Positions 20,030-29,132 of a DNA stretch of 54,632 nucleotides are shown here, in pieces; within the stretch, counting starts at the first letter, position 1, and each line of letters starts with the position of its first letter. This DNA comes from Geofilum rubicundum JCM 15548. Lineage in GTDB: Bacteria; Bacteroidota; Bacteroidia; Bacteroidales; Marinilabiliaceae. Made by a program: the position numbers and the translations under genes. The notes beneath the pieces were generated by a model. It had not been told where the DNA came from. It ran no database searches and saw only the letters and a program-made list of their open reading frames with translations. The stretch spans positions 1-54,632 of the forward strand of contig NZ_BAZW01000028.1 of assembly GCF_000974365.1 (NCBI RefSeq), given 5' to 3'.

Positions 20030-20128
20030 ATCAAATACAGTTATCCCTGTGAGTTTTTTGAGCTGGCGATGCCCACCCCAGATTATTATCTGCCCCTGTT
20101 GTATGAAATGGGATTAAAGGCCGGTTAA
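20030..20128 (+). pseudogene. Relic of a DODA-type extradiol dioxygenase
   Basis: The short frame CEFFELAMPTPDYYLPLLYE followed by MGLKAG and a stop resembles the conserved PTPEHYLPLLY segment of 4,5-DOPA dioxygenase/YgiD proteins. There is a stop directly upstream (20027-20029) and no start, so only about 30 codons of a gene remain. The call rests on one motif. The relic ends where the HPP gene ends on the other strand. Confidence 0.4.
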
Positions 20129-20729
20129 TTATCATGTTTTAATATTCGGCGCCAAACCATGACAAGGGGACTGGTAAGTCTGCTGTGTGTAGGGTATTTT
20201 CGATGCGCAGTAATGTTATTGAAGACCAATGCTACCAAAAGTAAAATAATTGCGCCGGAGAGAACCGGACTTAAGGCGTACCAATAGCCAGGGACTTTAC
20301 TTTTTCTGAACCAATGGTGGCAATCATGGAAGTTGCTCCGCCTGGAGGATGTAGTGTCCGAGTGAACTGCATTCCAATAATGGAGAAAGCTACAGCCAAG
20401 GGAGGGGCAAACCAGCAACCATCAGGGGTCAGTTTGGCAATAGTTACTCCGATAAGAGCCGAAACTAAATGTCCTCCAACAAGGCAGCGAGGTTGGGCCA
20501 GTGGACTGTGAATGGCTCCGTAAACCAAGACGCATGAGGCGCCGAAGGAACCTATAAGAAAAAGGTTTTCAGTTGAATTAAACGACTGTTTTTGAAGAAG
20601 GCTAATGATGCCTAAACCAATGAAAGCCCCCAGGAAGGACCATCCCTTTTCTTTGTAATCTACAAGTGTTTCCCTGTAGATGACGACACGGGTGAATTTT
20701 ATTCCGTTCTTTATTTTTTTTATAACCAT
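20125..20729 (-). CDS. HPP-family membrane protein, frameshifted
   Basis: Four-helix inner-membrane protein of the HPP family (PF04982), with the signature TRTLHPPGGATSMIATIGS. As sequenced the frame from 20729 stops at 20271. The other frame from about 20290 supplies the last two helices (YWYALSPVLSGAIILLLV). Restoring CCC at 20288-20289 joins them into about 201 residues. Plant and cyanobacterial HPP proteins have been linked to nitrite transport, which fits the end of an operon holding a nitrate-reductase-like enzyme. The transported ion here is inferred. Confidence 0.75.
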
Positions 20730-20782
20730 TTAATTTGAGCTGTTTGAGTAGAGGTAGCAGCTTGATCTATAGAGTTTATGGC

Positions 20783-21697
20783 CTAATGGTGTTCGCCGCC
20801 ACGCATCATTTTAAACAGGTGAAGGACTGGCGGGAATACGGCATCCATGGATTCAGAAGCGCCTTTGGTGGAGCCGGGCAGTGCCAGCACAAGGGTGTTG
20901 CCAATGAGGCCGGCTACCGACCTTGACAACATGGAATAAGGGGTGCGCTGTTGCCCGTAGGCACGGATGGCCTCTTCAATGCCCGGAATACGGCGTTCAA
21001 TAATTGGTTCCAGGGCCTCGGGCGTCACATCCCGGTTGGAGAGTCCCGTTCCACCTGTTATGATGACCAGTTGGATGCCCGCCTTTTGGTAGCTTAAAAC
21101 GCGCTGACGAATGATTTCTGCCTCGTCGGGTATGATCAGATAATCATCGACGATTACCTCGCAGGCCTCCAGTTTTTCTACGATGGCTTTTCCCGAGCGG
21201 TCTTCCTTTTGGCCGGCGCTGATGGTGTCAGAGCAGACTATGACCGCTGCATGCATGGTTTCTGATCCATTCTTTTTGTTGAACTGACTCTTGCCGCCTT
21301 TTTTCTCCTTAAGGGCTATTTTTTCGATGCTCAGGTTTTTGTCAATGGGTTTCAGCATGTCGTAAATGGTCAATGCCGCGACTGAAGCGGCATGCATGGC
21401 TTCAACTTCCACGCCGGTTTTGTATATGGTGTGGACTTCCACTTCAATGTCAATCTGTTCATTTTGCAACTCAAAGCGCACATCGGTGTATTCAATGGGC
21501 AGGGGGTGGCAATCTGGTATCATATCAGAGGTTCGCTTGGCGGCAAAAAGGGCAGCCGTTCTGGCAGCTGCCAGTACATCCCCTTTGGGCACACGACCTT
21601 CCTTTACCGCATCAATTGTTGTTTGACTGCCTGCTTTTACAGTGGCGCAGGCGATGGCCGTGCGCAGGGTGTAATTCTTATGAGTAATATTTATCAT
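20783..21697 (-). CDS. moaCB: Bifunctional MoaC-MogA molybdopterin biosynthesis protein
   Basis: A 304-residue fusion. Residues 1-~140 are MoaC (cyclic pyranopterin monophosphate synthase) with KRTSDMIPDCHPLPIEYTDV and the VEVEAMHAASVAALTIYDML region holding the catalytic acids. Residues ~150-304 are a MoaB/MogA molybdopterin adenylyltransferase domain (VIVCSDTISAG, TGGTGLSNRDVTPEA, LALPGSTKGASE). Such MoaC/MoaB fusions are known in Bacteroidota. It therefore supplies the second and fourth steps of the pathway. The start overlaps the MOSC gene stop by 4 bases (ATGA). Confidence 0.9.
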   Translation of the reverse strand: MINITHKNYTLRTAIACATVKAGSQTTIDAVKEGRVPKGDVLAAARTAALFAAKRTSDMIPDCHPLPIEYTDVRFELQNEQIDIEVEVHTIYKTGVEVEAMHAASVAALTIYDMLKPIDKNLSIEKIALKEKKGGKSQFNKKNGSETMHAAVIVCSDTISAGQKEDRSGKAIVEKLEACEVIVDDYLIIPDEAEIIRQRVLSYQKAGIQLVIITGGTGLSNRDVTPEALEPIIERRIPGIEEAIRAYGQQRTPYSMLSRSVAGLIGNTLVLALPGSTKGASESMDAVFPPVLHLFKMMRGGEHH

Positions 21698-22388
21698 TGT
21701 TCAGAGCTATAATTGTTGTATAATCTTTTATCCCAGTTTTCCACCTGGCCTGTTTCCAATCTGGTCATAATGGTTTGTTTCCAGCTTTGTGCTAACGGTT
21801 CCAACTGGGTCATTTCTTCAAGTAAAGAGAAATTTAAAGGCTCGTGGTATAAAACATGCAGCAAGCGATCCAGTGGCCAGTCCGGTAAAGGACGTTCGAG
21901 TAAGATAATGGAATCGCCCGTGGTTACTTGTCCTTCCTGCAGCACACGATAATACCAACCTGTTTTCTTGTGATCCTGAGTCAGCTTCGAAATTTGGGGG
22001 TGACCAAAACGAAGGTTGAGCTTCCAACATGGTTGGCGGGCCTGACTGACTTCCACAATGGCGGTTCCCATTTGGTAGCGATCGCCCAGGCATACATTGG
22101 TTTCATTCATTTGGCTGCAAGAAATGTTTTCTCCAAAACCACCCGGAACAAATTTCTTTCTGTAAGTCTCATCCAGCCATCTGATCCAGAAAGCGTAGTG
22201 GTCTGCACAGTAATGATGGAGCTTTTATCAATGCCGCCATGGTGAATTTGGTCGGCCTGGCTGTCACCGGACAAACCTTTGAAAGTAAGGGTAATTGGAC
22301 CAGTTATCGAGGTTTTATGGATGGCACTTTTATGAGAAGTGCCGGCCAGTGATTGAATCTTGCCGATAAAAAGTTGATCTATGGTCAT
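21694..22388 (-). CDS. MOSC-domain protein (YiiM-like), frameshifted
   Basis: MOSC proteins bind or hand over sulfur at the molybdenum cofactor. The N-terminal frame from 22388 gives LSGDSQADQIHHGGIDK, then diverges. The other frame reads HYCADHYAFWIRWLDETYRK and GGFGENIS, the expected YiiM continuation, and joins the C-terminal frame MNETNVCLGDRYQMGTAIVE with the conserved ARQPCWKLNLRFG. One missing base (GG for GGG at 22218-22219) explains the shift. Restored length is about 231 residues. It lies inside the cofactor operon, overlapping moaCB by 4 bases, which supports a role in cofactor sulfuration. Confidence 0.8.
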
Positions 22389-22407
22389 GGTGTGTGATTA
22401 TGGGGTG

Positions 22408-22845
22408 TTAGGTGTTGGTCTTCCAAATAGACGTGTTGTTTTCAAGAATTTCTTTGCCCCAAACAGGCAGTTCGGATTTGATTCGTTCCACGGCTTCATG
22501 ACAAGCAGCTGTGGCTGCCTGTCGGTGTGCGGCAGAAACAAATACAAACAAACAGATTTCTCCGGTCTTAATCAAGCCCAGGCTGTGATAAATATGCAGG
22601 CATTTTATAGGATATTTCGAAAACAAGTCTTCACGAATTAGGGCAGCCGCATCCAATGCCATGGTTTCGTAGGTGGTGTATTCAATGGCAGTAACGCTAC
22701 CTTGTGGCTGTTCGTCCTGGCGTATTTGTCCCAGAAAAATACTATGGGCACCAATTTCCGTCTTGCTGCTGTGTGAAGCAATTGAAGCAGCAATGGTTTC
22801 CGGTGAAATGGGTCCTTGGACAAATATGTTTTTTGCTTGTGACAT
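22408..22845 (-). CDS. moaE: MoaE, molybdopterin synthase large subunit
   Basis: A 145-residue MoaE that, with thiocarboxylated MoaD, adds the dithiolene sulfurs to cyclic pyranopterin. Seen: GAHSIFLGQIR, EYTTYETMA, HSLGLIKTGEICLFVFVSAAHR and the catalytic Lys region VWGKEILENN. It sits 7 bases downstream of the moeB gene, with moaD just beyond, so all parts of the sulfur-transfer step are adjacent. Confidence 0.92.
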   Translation of the reverse strand: MSQAKNIFVQGPISPETIAASIASHSSKTEIGAHSIFLGQIRQDEQPQGSVTAIEYTTYETMALDAAALIREDLFSKYPIKCLHIYHSLGLIKTGEICLFVFVSAAHRQAATAACHEAVERIKSELPVWGKEILENNTSIWKTNT

Positions 22846-22852
22846 AGGGTTC

Positions 22853-23932
22853 TTATTTTCTGGTGTTTAAAAGCGTTTCGTGTCCCCCGGAGATGGAGAA
22901 ACTGTTTAGATGGTTGTAATTCTGACGCAGGCTTTGGGCGACTGGCCGACTGCTAATACCGTGATAGCAAAAAACGAAAAGATATCGATATTGGTTGAGC
23001 TTGTCCAGATGCCCGTTTAAATCACTGACAGTAACACATGCATAAGCCTCAGGTATTTCCGGTTGATCGGGTTGTGGATGGCGCAGATCGATGAATAAAC
23101 TGGGGAAGGCATCAGCCAGTTTAAAGGCAGATGTCCAGTCTATTTCCAAATTATTTTGACAGTTGAGTTGGTAATTTTGATTTTGCATTTCAGTTACATT
23201 AGTGGGCCTGTTTTGTTCTGCTTTGGGATGATGGCTTAGTTTCAGGAGGCGGGTTGAATGGTCTTTTAGATTGTAGTAAAGCAATTGTCCGATTAAGGGA
23301 GTTCCGATTTTGCAGATAAATTTAATGGCTTCGGCTGCCTGCATGCTGCCAATAATGCCCGGCAGAACCCCTAAAACGCCTGCACTGGCGCAGGAGGGGA
23401 TTTCATCGGGTGACGGCATCATCGGATACATATCCCGGTAGGTGATGGAGTCGGGTTTGTTTTCAAAAACTGTTAGTTGGCCTTCATATTGGTAAATGGC
23501 GCCGTAAACCAGTGGGCGACCAAGTAAAAAGCAGGCATCACTCAACAGGTACCGGGTACCGATGTTGTCTGAACCATCGATGATTAAATCGTAGTCTCCC
23601 AGCAGTTGAGCGGCATTGTGGTTGTCCAGAAACAGGGGATGTGCTTTCACTAACAGGTCCGGGTATTGGTGACGAATATGCTCTGCAGCCGCCATGGCTT
23701 TATTTTGGCCCAGATTGGCCTGGCCAAAAAGTGTTTGGCGGTTCAGGTTGGAGACACTCACCTTGTCGCCATCCACAATGCCCAGGCGCCCCACTCCGGC
23801 TGCTGCCAGGTAGCTGATAGCCGGACACCCCAGACCGCCCGCTCCAATGATTAAAATACTGGATTGATGCAATCGGTCTTGTCCTTCCTGACCCATTTCG
23901 GGTAGTATTTGCTGACGCTCAAATCGGTTCAT
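22853..23932 (-). CDS. moeB: MoeB-like MoaD-activating enzyme with rhodanese domain
   Basis: A 359-residue ThiF/MoeB adenylyltransferase fused to a C-terminal rhodanese domain. The N-terminus has the nucleotide-binding GAGGLGCPAISYLAAAGVG, SNLNRQTLF and DGSDNIGTRYL. The C-terminus has FVFCYHGISSRPVAQSL, whose Cys should carry the persulfide. It adenylates the MoaD C-terminus and probably delivers sulfur. The CxxC pair usual in MoeB zinc sites (as in CYRCLFP) is replaced by YRDMYP, so the structural zinc site seems lost, as in some other bacterial members. Confidence 0.88.
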   Translation of the reverse strand: MNRFERQQILPEMGQEGQDRLHQSSILIIGAGGLGCPAISYLAAAGVGRLGIVDGDKVSVSNLNRQTLFGQANLGQNKAMAAAEHIRHQYPDLLVKAHPLFLDNHNAAQLLGDYDLIIDGSDNIGTRYLLSDACFLLGRPLVYGAIYQYEGQLTVFENKPDSITYRDMYPMMPSPDEIPSCASAGVLGVLPGIIGSMQAAEAIKFICKIGTPLIGQLLYYNLKDHSTRLLKLSHHPKAEQNRPTNVTEMQNQNYQLNCQNNLEIDWTSAFKLADAFPSLFIDLRHPQPDQPEIPEAYACVTVSDLNGHLDKLNQYRYLFVFCYHGISSRPVAQSLRQNYNHLNSFSISGGHETLLNTRK

Positions 23933-23947
23933 TTCTTTTTTTTTTAG

Positions 23948-24193
23948 TCATCCTCCCGAAAAAGGTGGTAGCAGGGCAATCTCATCACCCGCTTCCAGTG
24001 GATGGAGGCCATGGTTGACCACTTGCTCATTGACGGCCAGTGTAAAGTTTTGAGTTTTGAGCAGAGGGAATTTTTCTAATAGTGTTTTTTGTAAATCCCC
24101 GGTGGTGGGCAGACAGTCGGTCTGCAACTCCCGACAGCCTGAAGCCTCAGCAGTCATTCCAAAAAACAGGATTTTCAATTTTTGCGTTTTCAT
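23948..24193 (-). CDS. moaD: MoaD, molybdopterin synthase sulfur carrier
   Basis: An 81-residue ubiquitin-like sulfur carrier ending in GG (LLPPFSGG), the residue pair that is adenylated and thiocarboxylated. Its ATG overlaps the mobA stop by 4 bases. It lies directly upstream of moeB, its activating enzyme. Confidence 0.92.
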   Translation of the reverse strand: MKTQKLKILFFGMTAEASGCRELQTDCLPTTGDLQKTLLEKFPLLKTQNFTLAVNEQVVNHGLHPLEAGDEIALLPPFSGG

Positions 24194-24840
24194 ATTATAT
24201 CCTTTGTTTTATCAGGGTTTTCCTTCAGTTTATGCTGTTTGTGACCTAAATGACGAAGATCGTCGGGGGTATTGATATTAATGAATTGATCTCCCAATTC
24301 GTCAGAGTCGGTGGCTCTGATCCGGTATGGCTTCATTCCTAAAGTTACCACCACAGGGTTTTGTTCAGATAGCCACTGGGACATCTTTAGTTTTTGTGCT
24401 AAAATAAGAGACTTGATCTTTTCTTTCAGCCTAATTGGATAGATGGCTGGCATTGGATTCAGCCGGTCGTTTACTTTTGCAGCCACAATTCGGCCAGGCT
24501 GAATAGCATCCAGGAGGCTTTTAAGGGCCTCTTCACTAACAAAGGGCATATCACAACTCACAAGCAATACATTGGCCGCCCTTGTCCATCTCATAGTCGT
24601 ATATAGTCCCCCCAGAGGTCCTTGATCTTTAATAATATCCGGTATTACCGGAAGTCCAAACTGCTCATAGGCTGGATTGTTGCTGATAATACCTGGAGTC
24701 ATTCCCAGATTCTTCAGGGTGTCAATCAGGTGCGCCGTCATGGGACGTCCATCGATTTCAATCAGGCCTTTATCACGCCCCATCCGGGAGCTCTTGCCAC
24801 CGGCCAGAATAAAGGCTTCGGTTTTCAATATGGGTGTCAT
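24190..24840 (-). CDS. mobA: MobA, molybdenum cofactor guanylyltransferase
   Basis: A 216-residue enzyme that adds GMP to Mo-molybdopterin to make the bis-MGD form. The signature AFILAGGKSSRMGRDKG begins at residue 9; DQGPLGGLYTTM and LLVSCDMPFVS follow. ATG 24840 is chosen because an extension to 24975 would run far into the TauE gene without family similarity; the chosen start overlaps the TauE stop by 4 bases. bis-MGD is exactly what the DMSO-reductase-family subunit upstream requires. Confidence 0.9.
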   Translation of the reverse strand: MTPILKTEAFILAGGKSSRMGRDKGLIEIDGRPMTAHLIDTLKNLGMTPGIISNNPAYEQFGLPVIPDIIKDQGPLGGLYTTMRWTRAANVLLVSCDMPFVSEEALKSLLDAIQPGRIVAAKVNDRLNPMPAIYPIRLKEKIKSLILAQKLKMSQWLSEQNPVVVTLGMKPYRIRATDSDELGDQFININTPDDLRHLGHKQHKLKENPDKTKDII

Positions 24841-25580
24841 AAGCCAATTAATTTTACGGCTGCAATAAGTAAAACAGTGGCCAGCAAGTATTTTAGTTTT
24901 TGAGGCCGGGTCCGGAAGGCGCCATACCATGCCCCCAAGATACCGCCTGCTATGGCCAAGGGAAGTAAATACCACAGTTCGCGACTAACTGCCAGTCCTT
25001 CACTGGCTACGCCGGCCAAACCTGCCACCGAATTGAGCAAAATAAACAGGGCACTGATGGTCGCCGTTTGTCTGGCTTCCGCCCATCCTGCCAAAAGTAA
25101 TAAAGGCGAAAGCAGTATTCCACCGCCAATGCCAATGATGCCCGACAAGAAACCGATGCTCAAACCGGCCAATGGGGCCATCCACCAGGTTCGTATGATG
25201 GGAGCTTTATTGCCGGCTGGCAATAGGTTAAAAAACCGCAGTGCCGGAAAAATAAGCAGAAAGCCTAAAATACGCTTGTACCATAGCGGATCTGCTTCCA
25301 TTAATCCGCCCAGCCACGCGGCCGGCATGCTAAAAAGGATGAGGGATAAGAATAGCGGTTTGTTTAAAGGTGCTGTTTTTCGAAAAGTAATAAACGCCAG
25401 CCCCGAAATAACAATGTTAAGCACAAGAGCAGTTGGTCTTATTTCATTAATGGGGAAGCTTAGCAAGGTCATCAGCATTAGGTAACTGCTGGCCCCGCCA
25501 TGTCCCACTGAGGCATAGAAAAAAGCTGCCAAAGGCAATGCCAGTATCAGAAGTAAAGCAATATGGTAGTCCAGCGTCAT
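24837..25580 (-). CDS. TauE/SafE-family membrane protein
   Basis: A 247-residue inner-membrane protein with about seven to eight helices of the TauE/SafE (sulfite/sulfonate exporter) family. It has the family repeats (FFYASVGHGGASSYL near the N-terminus and GFLSGIIGIGGGILLSPLLL in the middle). ATG 25580 overlaps the moeA stop by 4 bases, and its own stop overlaps mobA by 4 bases, so it is fully embedded between two cofactor genes. Relatives move sulfite, sulfonates or organic anions. No ModABC molybdate transporter is in the window, so an anion-transport role tied to cofactor or reductase function is possible. Confidence 0.8.
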   Translation of the reverse strand: MTLDYHIALLLILALPLAAFFYASVGHGGASSYLMLMTLLSFPINEIRPTALVLNIVISGLAFITFRKTAPLNKPLFLSLILFSMPAAWLGGLMEADPLWYKRILGFLLIFPALRFFNLLPAGNKAPIIRTWWMAPLAGLSIGFLSGIIGIGGGILLSPLLLLAGWAEARQTATISALFILLNSVAGLAGVASEGLAVSRELWYLLPLAIAGGILGAWYGAFRTRPQKLKYLLATVLLIAAVKLIGL

Positions 25581-26758
25581 AGATATAAAAAATGGGTAGC
25601 CACTTGCGTTCCGGCATTCAGTCGTTCCACCTCTTCGGGCAGTTCTATAAAACAATTGGCCTCTGAAAAGGCGATGAGGTTAAAGGATTGTTGGCCCTGA
25701 AGCACCTCCACCTGGCCATTTTGGTATTTTCCTTTTAAAAAGAAAGTGAAGCCCTTTTTCTTTTCTACAGCGGTAGTGAGCGTCGCTAAGTTGTCTGGTT
25801 GCCAGACCCGTTGTTTCCCCATCATCTTTTTAATGACCGGTTTAACGTAGTGATTGAAACAACTCAAAACAGAGGCTGGATTTCCGGGTAAGGCAAAAAC
25901 CATTTTGTTTTGGCAGAGGCCCGCATAAAAGGGTTTTCCGGGCCGTTGTTTAAGTTTGTAGATGAGGGTTTTGGCGCCAAGACTGTCAAGGGCACTCTTT
26001 ACAAAGTCGTAGTCGCCCACGGAAATGCCGCCGCTGATGATGACCAGGTCATGATGGTCAATGAAATCGGCAATCATTTGCCGGGTGGCAGCGTAATGGT
26101 CGCTTACCTGAGCAGTTGAAATGCGACATACACCAAGTTGCTGCAGCGATGCTTCAAGCATGGGCGCATTGCTATTGTAAATTTTCCCTGGCTTTAAGGC
26201 CTTTCCTGGAGGGATAAGTTCATTGCCGGTTACAATAATACCTACCAGAGGTGGTGTGTAGATGGGAACCTGACTTTTTCCAGTGGATGCCAGAAGTCCT
26301 ATGGCCCCGGGTGTTATGGTGCTGCCGGCAACCATTAACAATTGTCCTTGACGGATTTGACTTCCTGTGGTACGTACATTGGCTCCTTTTTGAATGCCCT
26401 GTTTGGTGCAGATCAATTGGTCGCCCTCTATGGTAACGTCTTCCTGTGGAATGACGGTGTTGGTATCAGCGGGCATGGGAGAACCTGTGAAAATCCGTAC
26501 GGCTTCCCCTTTTTTCACAGTCAGGGCTACACCGGAACCTGCCGGGATTTCGCCCCGGATGGTCCACTGGGTTTGTCCCGCCACATAATTCATGGCATAA
26601 CCATCCATGGCAGAATTGTCAAAGGGTGGCACACTGATACCGGTAAAGATATCCTCCGCCAGTATCAAGCCATTGGCCTCGGTAAGCGGAAGGCTGTAAC
26701 TTCTCCCTTCCGGGGTGTTGGCTTCCAGAATCTGCCTTGCTTCGTCAACTGAAATCAT
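25577..26758 (-). CDS. moeA: MoeA, molybdopterin molybdenumtransferase
   Basis: A 393-residue MoeA, which inserts molybdate into adenylated molybdopterin. Seen: PPFDNSAMDGYAM, RIFTGSPMPADTNTVIPQED, a MogA-like domain with GGISVGDYDFVK, and the LPGNPASVLSCFNHYVKP signature. It follows moaA by 18 bases and overlaps the TauE gene. Confidence 0.93.
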   Translation of the reverse strand: MISVDEARQILEANTPEGRSYSLPLTEANGLILAEDIFTGISVPPFDNSAMDGYAMNYVAGQTQWTIRGEIPAGSGVALTVKKGEAVRIFTGSPMPADTNTVIPQEDVTIEGDQLICTKQGIQKGANVRTTGSQIRQGQLLMVAGSTITPGAIGLLASTGKSQVPIYTPPLVGIIVTGNELIPPGKALKPGKIYNSNAPMLEASLQQLGVCRISTAQVSDHYAATRQMIADFIDHHDLVIISGGISVGDYDFVKSALDSLGAKTLIYKLKQRPGKPFYAGLCQNKMVFALPGNPASVLSCFNHYVKPVIKKMMGKQRVWQPDNLATLTTAVEKKKGFTFFLKGKYQNGQVEVLQGQQSFNLIAFSEANCFIELPEEVERLNAGTQVATHFLYL

Positions 26759-26776
26759 TGATGTGTCTTGTTTTGT

Positions 26777-27757
26777 TTAACCTCCGATGCTGATCATGCT
26801 ACGGTTTTTAAGGGCCTCCGGATTTAATAGCTTGTAATTTTGGTCGAACTGGCCCCCCAGTGCCCGGTGTTTGGAATACAGTCCTTTATGAATGAGCGGT
26901 TCAATGGCCTGGCCTTTTCGAAGCGCCGTTAGCAAATCGGTTTCCTCACTACTAAAGATACAATTTTTTAGTTTGCCGTCAGCCGTCAATCGAATGCGGT
27001 TGCATTCTTCACAAAAATGATCACTCATGGTTGTGATAAAGGCAATGGTTCCTTTGTGGTCGGGTATTTTGTATTTTTTGGCAGTGGCATGGGGCTCATC
27101 TTTCAATTTTACAATTTTGTAGCGACTTTGCGTCTGCTGAAGCAAATGATCAGCCGTGATCACTTTGCTGCTTTTCCAGTCGTTCAAATTGAAGGGCATA
27201 AATTCGATAAAGCGTACATGCAGGGGTAAGTCACGCGTCAGTTCAATAAAATCGAATAATTCGTGTTCAATTAATCCAGCCATGGCTACCGTATTGATTT
27301 TTACCCGGATATTGTTTTGCAACAATAGCATGATATTGTCCCATACCATTTGAAAATGATTGCGTTGGGTGACTGCAGCAAAGCGCTTGGGATCAAGGGC
27401 ATCCAGACTCACATTAATGCTTTTTACCCCGGCATCCAGCAAATTTGGCAAATAGCGTTTAAGAAGAAAGCCGTTGGTGGTGATGGTTAGCTCAACGGGT
27501 AGCTGAGCGAGTTCATCCAAAATCTGGCCAAAGCCGTTACGTACCAAAGGTTCTCCGCCTGTCAGCCTGATTTTGTTGACGCCCAGATTCACAAATGTTT
27601 CAGCCAGTTTGAGAATCTCATGGGGTTGCATAATCTGGCTCCCCGGCAGGCAGCTTATTTTCTCATTGGGCATGCAATACAGGCAACGGAAATTGCAATC
27701 ATCCGTCAATGAAATACGCAGGTAATTATGAATTCTTCCAAACTGGTCTTTAAGCAT
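26777..27757 (-). CDS. moaA: MoaA, GTP 3',8-cyclase
   Basis: A 326-residue radical SAM enzyme performing the first step of cofactor synthesis from GTP. The N-terminal cluster motif is C21-x3-C25-x2-C28 (CNFRCLYC). The C-terminal second cluster has FCEECNRIRLTADGKLKNC, and the protein ends in the essential GG. LTGGEPLVR and SLDALDPKRF are typical. It starts 4 bases after the small membrane-protein gene, linking the cofactor genes to the reductase genes. Confidence 0.95.
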   Translation of the reverse strand: MLKDQFGRIHNYLRISLTDDCNFRCLYCMPNEKISCLPGSQIMQPHEILKLAETFVNLGVNKIRLTGGEPLVRNGFGQILDELAQLPVELTITTNGFLLKRYLPNLLDAGVKSINVSLDALDPKRFAAVTQRNHFQMVWDNIMLLLQNNIRVKINTVAMAGLIEHELFDFIELTRDLPLHVRFIEFMPFNLNDWKSSKVITADHLLQQTQSRYKIVKLKDEPHATAKKYKIPDHKGTIAFITTMSDHFCEECNRIRLTADGKLKNCIFSSEETDLLTALRKGQAIEPLIHKGLYSKHRALGGQFDQNYKLLNPEALKNRSMISIGG

Positions 27758-27761
27758 GCGT

Positions 27762-28016
27762 TTATTTTTTGGACTCGCTTTTTTGCGGGTCGGGTAGATA
27801 ATTCAGAATCCAGAACGAAAATACCGCCATAACAATGGAGCCTATCGCTGTATATATAGCAAACTCAAGGTTCTCCTGCAAGGCATTGTTCAAGGCTCCG
27901 AATAAAAACCACAATTGAAAGGTGATGTTAAGAATTAATAAAACAATAATGGCCGAAAGCAGCAAGTTGGATTTGCTGCGATGGGCATTGTCCTGTGAGT
28001 ATCTAAAATTGGCCAT
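27762..28016 (-). CDS. Small two-helix membrane protein
   Basis: An 84-residue protein with a charged N-terminus and two membrane helices (about residues 19-42 and 50-72), ending in a Lys/Ser tail. It lies 11 bases after the Rieske gene and 4 bases before moaA. Small proteins of this type accompany Rieske/molybdoenzyme clusters in Bacteroidota (I believe DUF6755, not certain) and may anchor or assemble the complex. No functional residues are recognisable. Confidence 0.65.
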   Translation of the reverse strand: MANFRYSQDNAHRSKSNLLLSAIIVLLILNITFQLWFLFGALNNALQENLEFAIYTAIGSIVMAVFSFWILNYLPDPQKSESKK

Positions 28017-28027
28017 AATGAAAGGAT

Positions 28028-28537
28028 TTAAACGTTTTTAAAGGCACGCACATAAAGGCCGTCGTTTTTACGAATCACCTCCAGCTTAGGCAATGGCCGC
28101 GGTGGCGGGCCTTGCAAAACACGGCCGGTGTCAGGGTCAAAATGCCCTTTGTGACAGGGACATTCGATGATGTTTTTCTCCGGTAAATATCTTACTGCAC
28201 AAGCCAGGTGGGTACACTTTTGTTCATAAGCCCTGTATTGGTTTCCGGGCAGATGCAACAGAATGTAGGGAACCGTTTTACTTCCTTCAATTTCAAATTG
28301 AAACATGCCTGTTTCAGGAAGTTGATCAATTCTGCAAACAAAGTGTTCACCTTCGAGTTCTTTGTGCGGAAAAGCCAGAGATTTTATCACAATGGCTGTG
28401 CTGGCCAAGGCCAGACCTCCGGAAAAGAGGCCTAGGAATTTGGCAAATTCACGTCTTGATACGTGTGTGGCCTCTTCGCGGCGCAGGGGGAAGTCGCGCT
28501 TCCATGCAGGGGTTTTGTTCTCTTTGTTATCGCTCAT
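28028..28537 (-). CDS. Rieske 2Fe-2S protein
   Basis: A 169-residue Rieske protein of the quinol-oxidase type. Ligands: C108-T-H110 and C126-x2-H129, with C113 and C128 placed for the stabilising disulfide found in bc1/b6f Rieske proteins. The N-terminus has SRREFAKFLG, a twin-arginine-like motif, followed by one helix (about 34-55), so the cluster domain should be held on the outer face of the membrane. It lies between the four-cluster ferredoxin and the small membrane protein, with no cytochrome bc1 b subunit nearby, so its partner is probably the reductase complex itself. Confidence 0.88.
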   Translation of the reverse strand: MSDNKENKTPAWKRDFPLRREEATHVSRREFAKFLGLFSGGLALASTAIVIKSLAFPHKELEGEHFVCRIDQLPETGMFQFEIEGSKTVPYILLHLPGNQYRAYEQKCTHLACAVRYLPEKNIIECPCHKGHFDPDTGRVLQGPPPRPLPKLEVIRKNDGLYVRAFKNV

Positions 28538-28544
28538 GGGTTGC

Positions 28545-29120
28545 TTACTTAACTTTTAAGAATGAATATCCCTTTGGCATCATGATATTGACCTTGGTCT
28601 TGACATTTTCATTGCCAAAACCAAAATGGTTAACCGGAATGCTATTGGGACGTTTTTCTGCTATCTCTGTGCGGGTGCCAAAATAGAGCGCCTGACTGGG
28701 GCATACCGTTGCACACATGGGCTTTTTACCCACACTTGTCCGGTCATAGCACATGTTGCACTTCATCATCAATTCCTTGGTGTCGCTTTTTTTAGGAACG
28801 CCAAAGGGACAGGCCAATACGCAATTGGAACAGCCGATGCAATGGGAAGTTTTAGCCGTATGTACGATGCCATCTGCGCCAAGAGTAATGGCGTCAGCGG
28901 GGCAGACATTGGCACAGGCCGGTTCTTCGCAATGCATGCAAACCTGCACGGTGGTTTGTACCGAGAATGGCCTGTCCACATAATGAATGTGTATCATACT
29001 CTCCTGTCCGTTGGTCTCGCATTCTGCACACGCCATTTCACAGGCATTGCAACCGATGCAACGTTGCATGTCTATGAAGAACTCCATTGGTTCTCCGCTT
29101 GTATTATCTGGCATAATCAC
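28545..29120 (-). CDS. Four-cluster [4Fe-4S] electron-transfer subunit
   Basis: A 191-residue DMSO-reductase-type beta subunit. Four Cys sets are visible: [39 protein letters not shown] and CNMC...CATVCP, sixteen cysteines for four [4Fe-4S] clusters. There is no signal peptide, so it acts in the cytoplasm. It passes electrons between the membrane subunit and the molybdenum subunit, whose gene lies 12 bases upstream. The start may be 29120 or 29114 (MIMP versus MP). Confidence 0.9.
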   Translation of the reverse strand: MIMPDNTSGEPMEFFIDMQRCIGCNACEMACAECETNGQESMIHIHYVDRPFSVQTTVQVCMHCEEPACANVCPADAITLGADGIVHTAKTSHCIGCSNCVLACPFGVPKKSDTKELMMKCNMCYDRTSVGKKPMCATVCPSQALYFGTRTEIAEKRPNSIPVNHFGFGNENVKTKVNIMMPKGYSFLKVK

Positions 29121-29132
29121 TTTTGTTTCCGG

